Below, one piece after another: positions 8,417 through 15,686 of a stretch of 30,464 nucleotides of DNA. Source of the DNA: Prevotella sp. (lineage in GTDB: Bacteria > Bacteroidota > Bacteroidia > Bacteroidales > Bacteroidaceae). Position numbers and translations under genes: made by a program. The stretch spans positions 1 through 30,464 of the forward strand of contig JAFRQC010000139.1 in NCBI GenBank assembly GCA_017428805.1, in the 5' to 3' direction. Within the stretch, counting starts at the first letter, position 1, and each line of letters opens with the position of its first letter. The notes under the pieces are model-generated. The model was not told the DNA's origin. It was given only the letters and a program-made list of their open reading frames with translations, and did no database searches.

Positions 8417-9250
8417 TCACTCCTCGATGTGCGAGAGGGAGTGGACAAATGACGAGAAGAAGTTTGTGACACTCTCAGAGGGATAGTATTTGAAATATCG
8501 GGCGGAACGTCTGACATGACTGAACGTGGCCGATGAGTTCGTGTTGTGGACGAAGATGCCACCGTCCTGCTGGGAGAAATACCAGTCCTGCGAACGGGTG
8601 TCGGTAAACTCAATCAGTTCCTGTGCGATACGGTCTATCCGTTTCTCCTTCCGGTTCTTCAGGAAGGGGATTTCTTCTTCTGTAAATCCGAACAACTGGA
8701 TGAGGAATTCTCCCGTGAGTTGTGTCATCTGCGTGAGTTTCAGACGGCTTATCCATTTTCCAACGGCTTGATAGTCAATCCGTTGGTTGTTCTTGCGCAG
8801 GAAGATGCCGAGTTCCGTCAATTGGCGGATGGGCATACCTTCATTAAACAGATGGCGCACCACGCGGATGAGATTCATCAGCAACTGACGGGAGGTCACA
8901 TCGGAGTGCTCGTCATCGAGGATATCCTGCAGTCGCTTGTTGAGAAGTGGGTTTGTCAGACGGTCAGGACGCAGGTATTCGTCTTCTTCCTCGTCGTTTT
9001 GCTTCTTTTCCTTTGCCCGATAGTCGGCGATGGCTTTCTCCCAGTCTTTCTGCTGCTTCTCCGTCAGATGTAGGAAGAACTGATTTTTGTTGCGGATGAT
9101 GCCGTCGTAGACAAAGGGGACGATGTTGTGCATGACGGCCAGCTGATACAGGCGTCCCCACTTGAAGGCCGACATGGGTTCTAAGTCTTCCGTGGCCTGG
9201 AAGGCACCGCTCCTCAGGAGCAGAAACATATTTCTTTGAACGATATCCAC
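8417..9250 (-). CDS. Hypothetical protein, weak similarity to nucleotidyltransferase-like N terminus
   Basis: A 277-residue protein starting at GTG (9250) or at an internal ATG (9229). The first 70 residues (LLLRSGAF, FKWGRLYQLAVMHNIVPFVYDG) resemble the N-terminal helical part of the uncharacterised nucleotidyltransferase family (NTP_transf_5). I see no catalytic GxxxDxD motif, so I do not claim the activity. A charged segment (about 75-105, KKQNDEEEDE) and a mostly helical C-terminal half follow. It is the last gene of the leftward uxaA-nhaC group and is separated from nhaC by a short tandem-repeat spacer. The stop overlaps no gene but touches the GH25 stop. Confidence 0.75.
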   Translation of the reverse strand: MDIVQRNMFLLLRSGAFQATEDLEPMSAFKWGRLYQLAVMHNIVPFVYDGIIRNKNQFFLHLTEKQQKDWEKAIADYRAKEKKQNDEEEDEYLRPDRLTNPLLNKRLQDILDDEHSDVTSRQLLMNLIRVVRHLFNEGMPIRQLTELGIFLRKNNQRIDYQAVGKWISRLKLTQMTQLTGEFLIQLFGFTEEEIPFLKNRKEKRIDRIAQELIEFTDTRSQDWYFSQQDGGIFVHNTNSSATFSHVRRSARYFKYYPSESVTNFFSSFVHSLSHIEE

Positions 9251-9261
9251 AGGGCTATGCT

Positions 9262-9294
9262 ATTTACGATTTACGGATTTACGATTTACTATTT
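9262..9294 (-). repeat. TTTACGA-type microsatellite spacer
   Basis: Tandem words TTTACGAT / TTTACGGAT / TTTACTA fill nearly the whole spacer between nhaC and the next gene downstream, and touch the nhaC stop. Confidence 0.6.
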
Positions 9295-10567
9295 AGGAGT
9301 AGCGGCGAGGGTAGCGGAGCAGGATTGACAGCAGGGCTACGATGCCTAATACGAACGGATAATAGAGGTAGGGGATGATGCTCACCGGACTCAGCGAGGC
9401 CAGTCCAGCGGCGATGAGAATCTGGGCACCGTAGGGGAGCATGCCCTGAATGGTACACGAGAACGTGTCGAGGATCGAGGCACATTTCCTATTATCCACC
9501 CCGAAACGGTCGCCGATACGTTTGGAAATGTCGCCGACGGTCAGGATGGCCACCGTATTGTTGGCTGTGCATACATTGACGAGCGACACCAGTACGGCGA
9601 TGCTCAGCTCTGCCGCCCGTTTGTTGTTGACGCGGCGTGTGAGCAGACGGATGATGAAGTCGATGCCGCCCTGCTGACGGATGAGTTCAAGCATACCGCC
9701 CGCCATCATCGTCACGATGATCAGTTCGCCCATCGAGATGATGCCTTCACCCATGCTGCCAAACCAACCGTAGAGGTCTATTGATCCCGTCAGTAGGCCA
9801 ATCAGTCCTGTCAGCAGGATGCCCAACGTGAGCACGGCCATCACGTTCATGCCGAAGATGGCGGTAATCAGCACAATGAGGTAGGGGATGACCTTCACCC
9901 ATTCTACCTGTGCCACCTGTGGCGGGGCGCTGACGTTGGAGCCTATGAACAGATAACAGGCGAATACCAGCAGGGCTACGGGGAAGACGATAAAGCTGTT
10001 CACGCGGAACTTGTCACTAAGCCGACAGCCTTGTGTCTGCGTCGCCATGATGGTCGTATCGGAGATGAACGAGAGGTTGTCGCCAAAGAACGAGCCACCT
10101 ACGATGATGGCGGTCATCAGGGCTAAGTCTGTATTGGTCTCATTGGCCACACCTGCTGCGATGGGTACAAGGGCTGCGATCGTGCCGACGCTGGTGCCAA
10201 TGGAAATCGATACGAAGCAGGCAGCGAGGAACATGCCCGCCAGAATCATCTGAGGAGGCAGCAGGGAGAGTGTCAGATTCACAGTGGCGTCGATACAGCC
10301 CATCGCCTTGGCGGCGTGGGCAAAGGCACCAGCCAGCACGAAGATCCAGATCATCAGCATCATCTGCTCCGTAGCTGCCCCACGGCTGAAAAGGTCGATC
10401 CTTTGTTTCAGGGGCTTCCCTCTGAAGGCTGCAATCGCATAGATGCTCGACACCATGAACGCCACCGTGATGGGTATCTTGTAGAAGTCACCAGCAACAA
10501 TGCTGGTGACTAAATAGAAGGCGATGAACACCATCAACGGCGATAATGCGAACAACCCTTTTTTCAC
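9293..10567 (-). CDS. NhaC-family Na+/H+ antiporter
   Basis: A 424-residue inner-membrane transporter with about 10-11 hydrophobic segments. The family signature GGSFFGDNLSFISDTT lies near residues 155-170, after GTSVGTIAALVPIAAG. NhaC proteins exchange external protons for cytosolic sodium. Here the neighbour uxaA, 26 bp upstream, suggests co-expression during hexuronate use, where it could clear Na+ taken up with substrate (inference). The start is GTG at 10567, inside a GGTGAAAA tandem array that also forms the spacer to uxaA. Homologues as I recall them begin near KKGLFALSPL, which supports this start. The exact substrate is not provable here. Confidence 0.9.
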   Translation of the reverse strand: MKKGLFALSPLMVFIAFYLVTSIVAGDFYKIPITVAFMVSSIYAIAAFRGKPLKQRIDLFSRGAATEQMMLMIWIFVLAGAFAHAAKAMGCIDATVNLTLSLLPPQMILAGMFLAACFVSISIGTSVGTIAALVPIAAGVANETNTDLALMTAIIVGGSFFGDNLSFISDTTIMATQTQGCRLSDKFRVNSFIVFPVALLVFACYLFIGSNVSAPPQVAQVEWVKVIPYLIVLITAIFGMNVMAVLTLGILLTGLIGLLTGSIDLYGWFGSMGEGIISMGELIIVTMMAGGMLELIRQQGGIDFIIRLLTRRVNNKRAAELSIAVLVSLVNVCTANNTVAILTVGDISKRIGDRFGVDNRKCASILDTFSCTIQGMLPYGAQILIAAGLASLSPVSIIPYLYYPFVLGIVALLSILLRYPRRYS

Positions 10568-10597
10568 CTTTTCACCTTTTTACTTTTTCACCTTTAT
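10562..10597 (-). repeat. GGTGAAAA tandem array spanning uxaA stop to nhaC start
   Basis: On the minus strand, imperfect copies of AAGGTGAAAA fill the whole spacer between uxaA and nhaC. They overlap the uxaA TAA and supply both a purine-rich ribosome-binding stretch and the nhaC GTG. The complementary words recur at 20186-20243. Confidence 0.65.
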
Positions 10598-12087
10598 AAG
10601 GTTACGCCATTCTTGAAGATGGAGATTTCGCGATAGTCATTGGCTTCGTTGCGGGCCTGTTCGCCGCTGGCGACGGAGAGCACCTTGTCGATGAACTCAG
10701 GCACGAGTTCCTGCATAGTACGACCCTCAACGAGCTGACCGGCTGAGAAGTCGATCCAGTTCTGCTTACGGCGTGCGAGGTCGGGATTGGTGGCAATCTT
10801 CATCGTGGGAACGAACGTGCCGAAAGGCGTGCCGCGACCCGTGGTGAAAAGAACGATATGACAACCGCAAGAGGCGAGGGCAGTAGCTGCCACGAGGTCG
10901 TTGCCAGGGGCAGAGAGCAGGTTCAGACCGTTGTTCTGCAGACGGTCGCCATACTCCATCACACCACTTACAGGAGCCTTGCCGCACTTCTGCGTACAAC
11001 CGAGCGCCTTATCCTCAAGGGTGGAGATGCCGCCGGCCTTGTTACCCGGACTGGGATTCTCACCTACAGGCTCACCATGCGAAAGAAAATACTCCTTGAA
11101 GTTATTGATCATCGAGACCGTCTGGTTGAACAGTTCTTCTGTACGACAGCGGTTCATCAGGATGGTCTCTGCACCAAACATCTCAGGTACCTCTGTCAGC
11201 ACGCTGGTGCCGCCCTGTGCCACGAGCCAGTCGGAGAACTCACCCACGAGCGGATTGGCCGTGATGCCTGAGAAACCATCAGAGCCACCACACTTCAGAC
11301 CCACACGGAGTTTGCTTACGGGCACTTCCTCTCGCTTGTCCTGCTTGGCGATGTCGTAGAGTTCGCGCAGGATGGTCATACCGGCCTCCATCTCGTCTTC
11401 CACCTTCTGGGTGACGAGCAGTTTGATGCGGTCCTTATCGTAGTCGCCCAACATCTTCATAAAGTCGTCGGGTTGGTTGTTCTCGCAGCCGAGACTCAGC
11501 ACGAGCACGGCACCGGCATTGGGATGCAGACAGATATCGCGCAACACCTTCCGGGTGTTCTCGTGGTCACCCGAGAGTTGCGAACAGCCGTAGTTATGAT
11601 GCCAGGCGTAGATGTTATCTACACCCTCCTCATGCGTCTCGCGCTTCAGCTCTTTCACGAGCCGTTCGGCGATGCCATTCACGCAGCCGACGGTAGGCAC
11701 CACCCAGATCTCATTACGCACACCGACGTCGCCGTTCTTACGAACATAACCCTTAAAGGTGCGGTTCTCTTTCTTAATGCTAAGTTCCTCGTTTACAGGA
11801 TTGTATGTGTATTCGAGTGTGCCGGACAGATTGGTCTTCAGGTTATTCTCGTTCACCCAGTCGCCGGCCTTCAGATCCTCACGGGCGTGACCGATGGGAT
11901 AGCCATATTTGATGATGTCTTCTCCCTTTTTCACGTCCTTGATCAGTACCTTGTGACCTGCTGGTGTGTCCTGTTTGACGGTAATTTGCTGACCGTCCAC
12001 CTCGATAATCTCTCCTTTTTTCTTCGCCTGCAGACAGACCACTACGCTATCTGCCGGATTAATCTTTAAATAAGTAGCTTGTTCCAT
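10594..12087 (-). CDS. uxaA: Altronate dehydratase
   Basis: A 497-residue enzyme that dehydrates D-altronate to 2-keto-3-deoxygluconate in galacturonate breakdown. The N-terminal SAF domain (about 1-95) is followed by the large UxaA/GarD catalytic domain with VGCVNGIAERLVKEL, HNYGCSQLSGDHENTRK, LGCENNQPDD, GLKCGGSDGFSGITANP and a C-terminal CGCHIVLFTTGRGTPFG. Cysteines and a His in these motifs are the expected Fe ligands. Length is normal. It sits on the regulator side of the locus and is transcribed leftward with nhaC. The next two pathway steps (kdgK, eda) lie across the regulator. The dehydratase could instead act on a related sugar acid, but the full-length match favours altronate. Confidence 0.93.
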   Translation of the reverse strand: MEQATYLKINPADSVVVCLQAKKKGEIIEVDGQQITVKQDTPAGHKVLIKDVKKGEDIIKYGYPIGHAREDLKAGDWVNENNLKTNLSGTLEYTYNPVNEELSIKKENRTFKGYVRKNGDVGVRNEIWVVPTVGCVNGIAERLVKELKRETHEEGVDNIYAWHHNYGCSQLSGDHENTRKVLRDICLHPNAGAVLVLSLGCENNQPDDFMKMLGDYDKDRIKLLVTQKVEDEMEAGMTILRELYDIAKQDKREEVPVSKLRVGLKCGGSDGFSGITANPLVGEFSDWLVAQGGTSVLTEVPEMFGAETILMNRCRTEELFNQTVSMINNFKEYFLSHGEPVGENPSPGNKAGGISTLEDKALGCTQKCGKAPVSGVMEYGDRLQNNGLNLLSAPGNDLVAATALASCGCHIVLFTTGRGTPFGTFVPTMKIATNPDLARRKQNWIDFSAGQLVEGRTMQELVPEFIDKVLSVASGEQARNEANDYREISIFKNGVTL

Positions 12088-12088
12088 T

Positions 12089-12128
12089 ATACTTTAAACT
12101 TTGAACTTTGAACTTTGAACTTTATGAT
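12089..12128. repeat. Inverted copy of GTAATCATAA-TTCAAAG element (right of uxaA)
   Basis: Read on the minus strand, this is GTAATCATAA followed by tandem TTCAAAG units. It is the mirror image of the copy at 12511-12556. Together the two bracket the four-helix-bundle gene. Confidence 0.75.
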
Positions 12129-12147
12129 TACAAAAGCCCTGAATTTA

Positions 12148-12510
12148 TTATTGTTTAGTTGCTTTTACAATTTTGGTCAATACACCTATTATTTTACTAC
12201 ATTCATCATATATAGAATCAAATTCTTTATCATTCAGGAAATGAGTCTCGTGTAAAAGATCTAACCAGTAAGCGGATTCAGTAGCCTCTTTTAAGGCGAC
12301 ATTCATCTTGTTAGTAAAATCGGCTCTGCTTTGAGCATTTTTTCCTTCGAATACATTGGCACCAATACTTGTACCTGATCGAAACAGTTGCTTTGACATA
12401 ATGAATTCCGACTTTTCCTCTTTCAAATATTTATAGAGATTGACTATACGTATGGCGAAAGTTTTCGAAATCTCATATACGTTATTCTCTGTCTCTTTTC
12501 TCTCCAGCAT
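12148..12510 (-). CDS. Four-helix-bundle protein (23S rRNA intervening-sequence type)
   Basis: A 120-residue protein of the four-helix-bundle family (TIGR02436), first known from open reading frames inside 23S rRNA intervening sequences and widespread as solo genes in Bacteroidetes. Family marks are the early FAIRIVNLYKYL, QLFRSGTSIGANVFEG, and the helix with KEATESAYWLDLL. No enzymatic activity is known. The gene is more AT-rich than its neighbours. It is bracketed by inverted copies of the GTAATCATAA/TTCAAAG element, one directly touching the start codon and one 20 bp past the stop. This context suggests an inserted cassette between the LacI-type regulator and uxaA. Confidence 0.9.
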   Translation of the reverse strand: MLERKETENNVYEISKTFAIRIVNLYKYLKEEKSEFIMSKQLFRSGTSIGANVFEGKNAQSRADFTNKMNVALKEATESAYWLDLLHETHFLNDKEFDSIYDECSKIIGVLTKIVKATKQ

Positions 12511-12556
12511 AGGTAATCATAAAGTTCAAAGTTCAAAGTTCAAAGCTCAAAGTCTC
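12511..12556. repeat. GTAATCATAA-TTCAAAG element between regulator and four-helix gene
   Basis: GTAATCATAAAG is followed by TTCAAAG units, one variant CTCAAAG, and TCTCATA. It starts at the base next to the four-helix-bundle ATG and runs into the TGA of the LacI-type gene. A very similar element lies at 17561-17606. Confidence 0.75.
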
Positions 12557-13622
12557 ATATCGCCGTTCTGCGATAGAAGTCCACGTTTTCTTTCGTCAGG
12601 ATCTCGATGGGCATATAGTTCACGGGATTCACCTGGCGCTTCATCACGATGGCATTGAACAGGGCATCGATGCTGGCATAGCCCTGCTGGTAGGCGTGCT
12701 GGGCGATGAGGAACGAGATGCTGCCGTTATGGATGCACTCCACGTTCTTCGGCACCATATCATAACCCATAATCTGGATGTTCCTTCTATTTGTCTTCTG
12801 CAGGAACGATCCCACGAGATGTGCCTTCGAGTTGAACGTGATGCAATGGTGCACCAGCGGATGTTCCTTGAAGAACGCCTCCAGGATATCGTCGTAGTCC
12901 TTCTTCTCCTCGTCGAGCGGCAGGTCCACCTCCGTAATCTTGATCTCGGGGAAGTGATCCACCATATAGTGTCGGAAGCCCGTCTCACGGTTTGCCTGCT
13001 GCTTGGAGCCCACGCGTCCGTCGCGTGTCTGTTTCATCAGGGCGATCTCCTTTTCCTTGTTGGCAATGAGCATCAGCATCTTCGCAGCGAAGTATCCGCT
13101 GGCGAACGAGTCCTGTCCGAAGAACGTTAGCGGCTTCAGGTCGGGCATATACGAGTCGAGCAGCACATAGGGTATCTGCCGCTCCGTCAGCTTCTCCGTG
13201 AAGCGGGCGGTCTGCTCCAGCGTCGTGGGCACGATCACCACACCGTCGATCTTGGCTGAGAAGAACTCGCGCACCATTCTTGTGAAGGCGGCGTTGTTGA
13301 AGCGCTCGTAGTACACAAACTTCAGGTTGATGCCGAAGTCCCTGCGGAAGTCGGTACAGGCCAGGGCACCCTCCTCAATCTCGTCCCAGTAGGCCTCCTG
13401 CTCGTGCTTGGGCAGCACGACGTAGAAATTGTAGGTCTTGTTGTAGGCGAGGGCAGAGGCATACATGTTCGGACGATAGTCCAGTTCCTCTAAGGCCTTG
13501 TTCACTTTGTCGAGTGCCGTCTTACTCACGTTCGGACGCTTGTGCAGCACACGATCTACCGTTCCCGTCGACACACCTGCACGGGCTGCGATATCCTTGA
13601 TGGTGATGATCTCTTTTGCCAT
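12555..13622 (-). CDS. LacI-family transcriptional regulator
   Basis: A 355-residue regulator. The helix-turn-helix (residues 6-27, IKDIAARAGVSTGTVDRVLHK) is followed by the hinge helix and a periplasmic-binding-like effector domain (about 60-340). The start at 13622 (MAKEIITIKD) is chosen because an upstream in-frame ATG at 13670 lies within the -33 to -7 region of its own promoter, so it would not be transcribed. It is divergent from kdgK and probably controls kdgK-eda and the uxaA side in response to a hexuronate-derived ligand. The palindrome at 13701-13732 is the likely operator. The ligand is inferred from gene context only. Confidence 0.93.
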   Translation of the reverse strand: MAKEIITIKDIAARAGVSTGTVDRVLHKRPNVSKTALDKVNKALEELDYRPNMYASALAYNKTYNFYVVLPKHEQEAYWDEIEEGALACTDFRRDFGINLKFVYYERFNNAAFTRMVREFFSAKIDGVVIVPTTLEQTARFTEKLTERQIPYVLLDSYMPDLKPLTFFGQDSFASGYFAAKMLMLIANKEKEIALMKQTRDGRVGSKQQANRETGFRHYMVDHFPEIKITEVDLPLDEEKKDYDDILEAFFKEHPLVHHCITFNSKAHLVGSFLQKTNRRNIQIMGYDMVPKNVECIHNGSISFLIAQHAYQQGYASIDALFNAIVMKRQVNPVNYMPIEILTKENVDFYRRTAI

Positions 13623-13650
13623 TTTTATCGATATTGATGCTAATTGTGTG

Positions 13651-13682
13651 CAAAGGTACGACAATTCCACGAAATAAACAAA
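13651..13682 (-). promoter_or_regulatory. Promoter of LacI-type regulator
   Basis: On the minus strand, TTTG (13679-13682), a 20-bp spacer and TACCTTTG (13651-13658) match the Bacteroidetes consensus exactly. It places transcription start downstream of 13651 and so fixes the regulator start at 13622. Confidence 0.8.
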
Positions 13683-13700
13683 CTAAAAACGAAAATTGTG

Positions 13701-13732
13701 TACGTAAACGAAATCATGTAATCGTTTCCGTA
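13701..13732. promoter_or_regulatory. Operator-like inverted repeat between divergent promoters
   Basis: TACGTAAACGA (13701-13711) and TCGTTTCCGTA (13722-13732) form an 11-bp inverted repeat with one mismatch and a 10-bp spacer. AAACG/CGTTT half-sites are typical of LacI-family operators. It lies between the two divergent promoters, and a further AAACGAAA word sits at 13687. Confidence 0.6.
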
Positions 13733-13759
13733 TTTTTTTCCTTTAAATCCCTTAAAATA

Positions 13760-13791
13760 TTTGTTCAAGTCAGAAATAGTTGCTATCTTTG
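13760..13791 (+). promoter_or_regulatory. Promoter of kdgK-eda
   Basis: TTTG at 13760-13763, a 20-bp spacer and TATCTTTG at 13784-13791 match the Bacteroidetes consensus. The kdgK start is 51 bp downstream behind an AAGGAAAAG stretch. Confidence 0.82.
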
Positions 13792-13842
13792 TGGTCGCAA
13801 ACAGAAAATTAGTTTACTTACATATTAAAAAGGAAAAGAAAA

Positions 13843-14865
13843 ATGGCTAAAATCGTAACATTGGGCGAGATTATGCTCCGCCTGTCTCCGCAAGGAAACG
13901 ACCGTTTCATCCAGAGTGAATCATTCCGCATCATCCCCGGTGGTGGTGAGGCTAACGTGGCTATCTCGGTGGCTAACTACGGCCACGAGGCTTATTTCGT
14001 CAGCAAACTGCCGAAGCACGAGATCGGACAGATTGCCGTCAACGCCCTGCGCCGTTATGGCGTCAACACGGAATTCATCGCCCGTGGCGGTGATCGTATT
14101 GGTCTGTACTATGCCGAGACTGGTGCCTCGATGCGTCCTTCAAAAGTGATCTACGACCGTGCTCACTCTTCCATCGCAGAGGCCGTGCCTGCTGACTTCG
14201 ACTTCGACAAGGTGATGGAGGGTGCCGCCTGGTTCCATTGGAGTGGCATCACGCCCGCCATCTCCGACAAGGCTGCCGAACTGACGAAGCTGGCCTGTGA
14301 GGCTGCCAAGCGTCACGGCGTGACCGTCTCTGTCGACCTGAACTTCCGCAAGAAGCTGTGGACCTCTGAGAAGGCTATCTCTATTATGCGCCCGTTGATG
14401 AAATATGTGGATGTCTGCATCGGTAACGAGGAAGACGCAGAGCTCTGCCTCGGCTTCAAGCCCGACGCTGACGTGGAGGGAGGCAAGACCGACGCTGCCG
14501 GCTACGAGGGCATCTTCAAGCAGATGATGAAGGAGTTCGGCTTCAAGTATGTCGTCTCCACGCTCCGTGAGTCTTACAGCGCTACGTTCAACGGTTGGAA
14601 GGCCCTGATCTATGACGGTAAGGAGTTCTATCAGTCAAAGCGTTACGAGATCAATCCGATCATCGACCGCGTCGGTGGTGGTGACTCGTTCTCCGGCGGT
14701 CTGATCCACGGTCTGCTGACGAAGGCTACCCAGGGCGAGGCCCTCGAATTCGCCGTCGCAGCTTCTGCCCTGAAGCACACCATCAATGGTGACTTTAACC
14801 TCGTATCCGTTGATGAGGTTGAGAGCCTCGCTGGCGGCAATGCAAGTGGTCGTGTCCAACGTTAA
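13843..14865 (+). CDS. kdgK: 2-keto-3-deoxygluconate kinase (PfkB family)
   Basis: A 340-residue ribokinase-fold sugar kinase that phosphorylates KDG to KDPG with ATP. The N-terminal PfkB signature is GGGEANVAISVANYG (about 35-50). The C-terminal motif DRVGGGDSFSGGLIHG (about 276-291) holds the catalytic aspartate and anion hole, with GGD where many members have GAGD. It is followed by eda, which uses its product, and faces a LacI-type regulator and uxaA, which makes its substrate. Together these support KDG rather than another sugar as substrate. Length and codon use are normal. Confidence 0.93.
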   Translation: MAKIVTLGEIMLRLSPQGNDRFIQSESFRIIPGGGEANVAISVANYGHEAYFVSKLPKHEIGQIAVNALRRYGVNTEFIARGGDRIGLYYAETGASMRPSKVIYDRAHSSIAEAVPADFDFDKVMEGAAWFHWSGITPAISDKAAELTKLACEAAKRHGVTVSVDLNFRKKLWTSEKAISIMRPLMKYVDVCIGNEEDAELCLGFKPDADVEGGKTDAAGYEGIFKQMMKEFGFKYVVSTLRESYSATFNGWKALIYDGKEFYQSKRYEINPIIDRVGGGDSFSGGLIHGLLTKATQGEALEFAVAASALKHTINGDFNLVSVDEVESLAGGNASGRVQR

Positions 14866-14876
14866 TAAATAATTAG

Positions 14877-14950
14877 GCACGGATTTCACGGCTCTCTTCG
14901 AGAGTCACGGCTAAATAATAAAAAGCCGTGTCAATCCGTGTAATCCGTGT
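14877..14950. repeat. CGTG-rich dispersed repeat with nested hairpins between kdgK and eda
   Basis: CACGGATTTCACGGC pairs with GCCGTG...AATCCGTG further on, around an inner perfect hairpin CTCTC-TTC-GAGAG. The end carries ATCCGTGTAATCCGTGTC. Related CGTG words recur at 19010-19075. It fills the kdgK-eda spacer and could trim or terminate the transcript there. Confidence 0.6.
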
Positions 14951-14965
14951 CAAAAATAATAGAAT

Positions 14966-15634
14966 ATGGCAAAGTTTGATAAGATTGCTGTCCTGAAGAA
15001 GATCGGCGACACCGGTATGGTGCCCGTCTTCTATCACAAGGACCTCGAGACTTGTAAGAATGTGGTGAAGGCCTGCTACGAAGGTGGCGTTCTTGCCTTC
15101 GAGTTTACCAACCGCGGCGATTTCGCCCACGAGATCTTTGGCGAGCTGGTGAAGTGGGCCGACAAGGAGTGCCCCGAACTGGCATTAGGTGTCGGTTCTG
15201 TCGTCGACGCTCCCACGGCTTCCCTTTACATCCAGCTGGGTGCCTGCTTCGTGGTGGGTCCGCTGTTCAATCCCGACATCGCCCCTGTGTGCAACCGTCG
15301 TCTCATTCCCTACTGCCCGGGCTGTATGACCGTCAGCGAGATCGGCAAGGCCCAGGAGCTGGGTTGTGACTTGACGAAGGTGTTCCCCGGCGACGTGGTG
15401 GGTCCGAACATGGTGAAGGGTCTGAAGGCCCCGATGCCCTGGTCGAAGATCATGGTTACCGGCGGTGTGGCTCCCGAGGAGGAGAACCTGCAGAAGTGGT
15501 TCAAGGCCGGTGTGTTCTGCGTCGGTATGGGCTCGAAGCTGTTCCCCTCTGACAAGGTGAAGGCCGGCGACTGGCAGTACGTGACCGACAAGTGCAAGGA
15601 AGCACTCGGCTACGTGGCCAAGGCCCGTGCATAA
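14966..15634 (+). CDS. eda: KDPG/KHG aldolase
   Basis: A 222-residue class I aldolase that splits 2-keto-3-deoxy-6-phosphogluconate to pyruvate and glyceraldehyde-3-phosphate. The family marks are an active-site glutamate in [23 protein letters not shown], and the Schiff-base lysine region [18 protein letters not shown], followed by [13 protein letters not shown]. It is the last step of the hexuronate route formed with uxaA and kdgK, and lies 100 bp after kdgK behind a repeat hairpin. A hairpin with a T-rich tail follows its stop. Confidence 0.95.
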   Translation: MAKFDKIAVLKKIGDTGMVPVFYHKDLETCKNVVKACYEGGVLAFEFTNRGDFAHEIFGELVKWADKECPELALGVGSVVDAPTASLYIQLGACFVVGPLFNPDIAPVCNRRLIPYCPGCMTVSEIGKAQELGCDLTKVFPGDVVGPNMVKGLKAPMPWSKIMVTGGVAPEEENLQKWFKAGVFCVGMGSKLFPSDKVKAGDWQYVTDKCKEALGYVAKARA

Positions 15635-15645
15635 TAAACGTCTGT

Positions 15646-15669
15646 CCCCTCTGCCTCTATGGGCAGGGG
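15646..15669 (+). terminator. Probable eda terminator or attenuator
   Basis: CCCC-tc-TGCC ... GGCA-GGGG forms a hairpin with a 6-nt loop, followed by a moderately T-rich tail. It lies between eda and the chosen start of the sensor gene, which argues against an upstream in-frame start at 15627. Confidence 0.5.
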
Positions 15670-15686
15670 GGATTCTATTCTTACTC

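Noticed and set aside
8546..9073. Plus-strand 175-codon frame opposite the hypothetical at 8417
   Set aside because: The minus-strand protein continues the uxaA-nhaC operon and has a family-like N terminus. The plus frame has no signal.
13623..13670. Longer N terminus of the LacI-type regulator
   Set aside because: The upstream ATG lies within the regulator's own promoter and adds residues outside the HTH family start.
15627..15686. Upstream start of the sensor gene
   Set aside because: It overlaps eda and reads through a hairpin. The start at 15687 gives a clean lipoprotein signal.
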